Part shown: piece after piece, positions 14,406 through 16,757 of the stretch
Layout: every line of letters starts with the position of its first letter
Position numbering within the stretch: the stretch's first letter is position 1
NCBI GenBank assembly: GCA_031553225.1
Contig: JAVBLU010000039.1
Span: 1 to 16,757 of the forward strand
Direction: 5' to 3'
DNA length: 16,757 nt
DNA from: JAVBLU01 sp031553225
GTDB taxonomy: Bacteria; Bacillota; Clostridia; Christensenellales; UBA1750
Position numbers and translations under genes: made by a program
Notes under the pieces: generated by a model
What the model was told of the DNA's origin: nothing
Database searches by the model: none
The model's input: only the letters and a program-made list of their open reading frames with translations

Positions 14406-15263
14406 TCACTTCTTGGAAACGTCGTTGCCCGCCACGTCCAGCGCCCAGGCAGGCCGCTTGCGGAAAGCGTTCTCGAACTGGGACGTAACGCGCTTGCCCT
14501 CCTCCAGATGCACAAGGCAGGTGCGGTTGCACAGCGCGGGAATCCGGTCGGGTTTGGCGTTCCTGTGCAGGCGGGAGGGAAGAGCGCCGTTCTTGCACAG
14601 CCTGCACAGCTTATAGTCGATATCGGCCACCTTCATGGATTTTCCGCATACGACCACGTCGCTGGCCCCTTCGGCCTTGATAGCCCCCACGGGGCAGGCC
14701 TTGGCGCATGCGCCGCAGCGGTCGCACACGCTCTCCTGCAGGATGGGCGAGGGCTCGATCTCCGCGTCCGTGATGACCATCTGCAGCCGCTGCCGCGAAC
14801 CGAACGCTTTGGAGAAAAACAGCCCGTTGTAGCTGATCTCGCCCAGGCCGCACGCCACGGCCGCATAGCCAAAGTCCGGTGTGACGTTGGGGGCCATGGC
14901 CCCCGTGCGCACGCTGATACCCTGGCCGCCCGCCTCGGGCGGGTTGTTGAAGATGGGGCAGGCTTCCCAGCCCTCGTCCTCAATCACGCGCGTCAAGTCG
15001 TAGCAGGCGATGGCCAGAAACTCGTCCTCCAGCCAGGCCGCGCCGAACAGCGAGAAGTCGCCAAAGTTGGTGGCTTCCTCCACGCCGCGCAGGGACCCGC
15101 GCATGATGCGCTTGCCCAGCACGATGACCGTCTTGCCCTCCGGGAAGATGGTAAAGGGGTTCAGCTGGGGCGTCACGCCCTCAAAGCGCGCCTTGGGCGC
15201 AAATCCGATCAGGTCTACGCCGTTTTTCGCCGCATAATCCAGTATCTTCGCTTTCAAATCCAT
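14406..15263 (-). CDS. Dicluster [4Fe-4S] protein, QueG / reductive-dehalogenase superfamily (paralogue B)
   Basis: A 285-residue paralogue of the following gene. Shared landmarks are FPEGKTVIV, RGSLRGVEEA, EDEGWEACPI, CGLGEISYNGLFFSKAFG and ITDAEIEPSPI. Cluster 1 is C180, C183, C186, C190 (CDRCGACAKACP). A second cluster may use C220 or C223 with C245 and C249. It is shorter than paralogue A, mainly between and after the clusters. No export signal is seen. I start it at ATG 15261-15263 because AAGGAG (complement of 15272-15277) is then 8 nt away. The in-frame GTG at 15270-15272 overlaps that site. It lies 33 nt after the solute-binding protein gene. Size and missing GWxGK argue against true QueG; its function is unknown and it may work as a heteromer with A. 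Confidence 0.73.
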   Translation of the reverse strand: MDLKAKILDYAAKNGVDLIGFAPKARFEGVTPQLNPFTIFPEGKTVIVLGKRIMRGSLRGVEEATNFGDFSLFGAAWLEDEFLAIACYDLTRVIEDEGWEACPIFNNPPEAGGQGISVRTGAMAPNVTPDFGYAAVACGLGEISYNGLFFSKAFGSRQRLQMVITDAEIEPSPILQESVCDRCGACAKACPVGAIKAEGASDVVVCGKSMKVADIDYKLCRLCKNGALPSRLHRNAKPDRIPALCNRTCLVHLEEGKRVTSQFENAFRKRPAWALDVAGNDVSKK

Positions 15264-15296
15264 AAGGGCCACTCCTTCATCCGGCTTACTCTGGCG

Positions 15297-16757
15297 TTAC
15301 TTGCTCGACTGGTACCATTTGTTCAGGGCGTCGGTCAGTTTGGGCAGGCCTTTTTGATCCAGTTCGGCGACAAACTTGTCCCATTCGTCCATCTTGCGGT
15401 TGCCCATAATGAAGGCGTTCACGCCCTCGTCGATGACCGTGCTCAGCGCAAGCTCGGTCTGGGTCTTCTGGAAGTCGGCGTCCGGGGGCAGAAGCTGCAG
15501 CAGGTTCGTCACGATGTCCGCGCCCTTCTGGCCCTCCAGAGCCTGGTTGTAGGCCCAGTCGTATCCCTTGGCGACCAGGCGCACCTTAAAGCTGTCGGGC
15601 GTGGTCATCATCTCGTAGCAGATCTTCCAGGTGACGGCCATCTGCTGCTCGGTCGTCTGGGCGACCTTGCCGCCCTCCATCTTGTAGTCATCATTTTCAA
15701 TGCCGTAATCCTGCACCTTTTTGCTCTCGGCGGTGGCCATGTAATTCATAAACTTCACGGCCGCGTCCTTGTTCTTGGCGGCGGCGGGCACAACCCAGTA
15801 GCGCTGCACGGGCGAGTTGTTGTGCAGCAGGGCTTTGCCGCCGTTCACCCCCACGTGGGGCAGGAACTCAAGGTCCGACCCGGCCACCTTGGTCTTAAGG
15901 TCGCGCAGATTGACCACGGGGTACGACCAGCCCTGGGAGGAGCCGAAGGCCTTGTCGCCCAGGAACTTCTCCGTCAGGTCGGCGGTCTTCGTGGTGATGT
16001 ACTCCACGTCCAGCAGTTTTTCGGTGTACAGCTTGTTCATGAAGGTCACGTAGTCCTTGAACTGCTGCGTGCCGTAGAGGTAGGTGAGCTTGTCGCCCTC
16101 CTGCGTGTAGTCGATGGGCACGCGGTAGGCGGCCTTAAAGTAGGAGAAGTTGTTGCCGACGGAGATGACAGGGATGAGCTGCGTGTCGGATTTCACCTTT
16201 TGCAGCATGGCGTAGGTCTCTTCCAGCGTCTTGGGCACGGCGATGCCCAGCTTTTCCCGCACGTCCTTGCGGATCATCAGCCCGCCGGAGTCCGTGCGCT
16301 GCAGATCGCTCTCCTCCAGGATGGTGGGGAAGCAGAAGAGCTTGCCCTTGTAGCTGGCGGCCTTGTAGATGTCCTCGCCGCCAAACTTGTTCACCAGAGC
16401 GGTGTAGTCGGGCATCTTGTCCAGAAGGGGGCGGGTTTCGGCAAACACGCCTTGCGCGGCGTACTTAAAGTAGTCCGCGCGGGACATGTCCATCATGTCC
16501 GGCGTGTCGTTGGAGGCCAGGATCATGGCTTTCTTCTGGGATTCCTGCGTGCCGTCGGCCAGCGGGATATCGAAGGTGATGTCCACGCCGCTGTGCTCGC
16601 GGTGGAAGTTGGCGATCTTGTTGTTGTTGTAGTCGATGCCGCCCTTGGCCATGGACGCGTCGATCTCGCCATGGTAGAACATGCGGGCGAGCATTTTGGG
16701 TTTGGCTGCGGGGGCGGGCGTAACCGCGGCGGGGGCTGGCGTGGCGGCGGTGGCCGG
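15297..16757 (-). CDS. ABC transporter extracellular solute-binding lipoprotein (family 1, sugar-type), 5' end cut off
   Basis: The coding frame is open to the window edge, so the N-terminus, with the expected signal peptide and lipobox cysteine, is missing; 486 residues are visible. The first 21 are a Pro/Ala/Thr-rich linker (APAAVTPAPAAKPK), typical of the tether after a lipobox. The mature domain follows, with the family pattern of a cluster-B binding protein: NNNKIANFHREHSGVDITF, then LASNDTPDMMDM, YKGKLFCFPT, GLMIRKDVREKLGI and PKTLEETYAML. A C-terminal AAAKNKDAAVKFMNYMAT and NKWYQ segment closes it. Such proteins feed CUT1 or LipO-like ABC importers for sugars or oligosaccharides; the ligand is unknown. 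No permease gene is visible; they may lie upstream, outside the window. It is followed 33 nt later by two Fe-S proteins on the same strand. Confidence 0.87.
   Translation of the reverse strand, partial: PATAATPAPAAVTPAPAAKPKMLARMFYHGEIDASMAKGGIDYNNNKIANFHREHSGVDITFDIPLADGTQESQKKAMILASNDTPDMMDMSRADYFKYAAQGVFAETRPLLDKMPDYTALVNKFGGEDIYKAASYKGKLFCFPTILEESDLQRTDSGGLMIRKDVREKLGIAVPKTLEETYAMLQKVKSDTQLIPVISVGNNFSYFKAAYRVPIDYTQEGDKLTYLYGTQQFKDYVTFMNKLYTEKLLDVEYITTKTADLTEKFLGDKAFGSSQGWSYPVVNLRDLKTKVAGSDLEFLPHVGVNGGKALLHNNSPVQRYWVVPAAAKNKDAAVKFMNYMATAESKKVQDYGIENDDYKMEGGKVAQTTEQQMAVTWKICYEMMTTPDSFKVRLVAKGYDWAYNQALEGQKGADIVTNLLQLLPPDADFQKTQTELALSTVIDEGVNAFIMGNRKMDEWDKFVAELDQKGLPKLTDALNKWYQSSK

Noticed and set aside
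13283..15263. Calling either Fe-S protein QueG (epoxyqueuosine reductase) or a respiratory reductive dehalogenase
   Set aside because: The GWxGK motif and HEAT-repeat tail of QueG are missing. The Tat signal and membrane-anchor partner of respiratory dehalogenases are also missing. Only superfamily membership is supported.

Overview
The window is GC-rich chromosomal DNA from an endospore-forming Firmicute of the Clostridia type. The evidence is SpoIIR, SleB, YpeB, YqfC and YqfD, a Clostridium-type acetoacetate decarboxylase, and a NifZ/ThiI pair with a ThiI that lacks a rhodanese domain. I cannot name a genus. Gene order is compact, with AGGAGG-like ribosome binding sites, several ATGA start/stop overlaps and some GTG and TTG starts. 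I see no phage, transposon or CRISPR array. No rRNA or tRNA gene was recognised by eye.

Layout. (1) 2-1254: tuf (EF-Tu) with a strong terminator. (2) 1426-2233, minus: a lone acetoacetate decarboxylase gene with its own predicted promoter. (3) 2234-2602: no gene; holds hairpins and one copy of a degenerate stem-loop repeat. (4) 2603-5287, plus: spoIIR, sleB and ypeB, which link forespore signalling to cortex lysis at germination. (5) 5288-5574: convergent gap with a hairpin and a possible gene remnant. (6) 5575-7414, minus: ispE, an unknown exported protein and a small P-loop kinase, joined by 4-nt overlaps. (7) 7415-7509: compact divergent promoter region. (8) 7510-10649, plus: a small membrane protein, NifZ-type cysteine desulfurase and ThiI (tRNA 4-thiouridine synthesis), closed by a 13-bp terminator hairpin. 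(9) 10692-12917, plus: an exported L,D-transpeptidase with a peptidoglycan-binding domain, then yqfC and yqfD. (10) 12918-13282: no gene; three more copies of the repeat plus a terminator. (11) 13283-16757, minus: the 3' part of an ABC sugar-type solute-binding lipoprotein gene followed by two paralogous iron-sulfur proteins of the QueG / reductive-dehalogenase superfamily.

Themes. Two blocks serve spore formation and the cell wall, one serves tRNA thiolation, and one serves isoprenoid synthesis. The least explained part is block 11: two adjacent, divergent Fe-S paralogues lacking the QueG active-site signature, apparently co-transcribed with a solute-binding protein. This is the best candidate here for an undescribed pathway, but its substrate cannot be read from the sequence.
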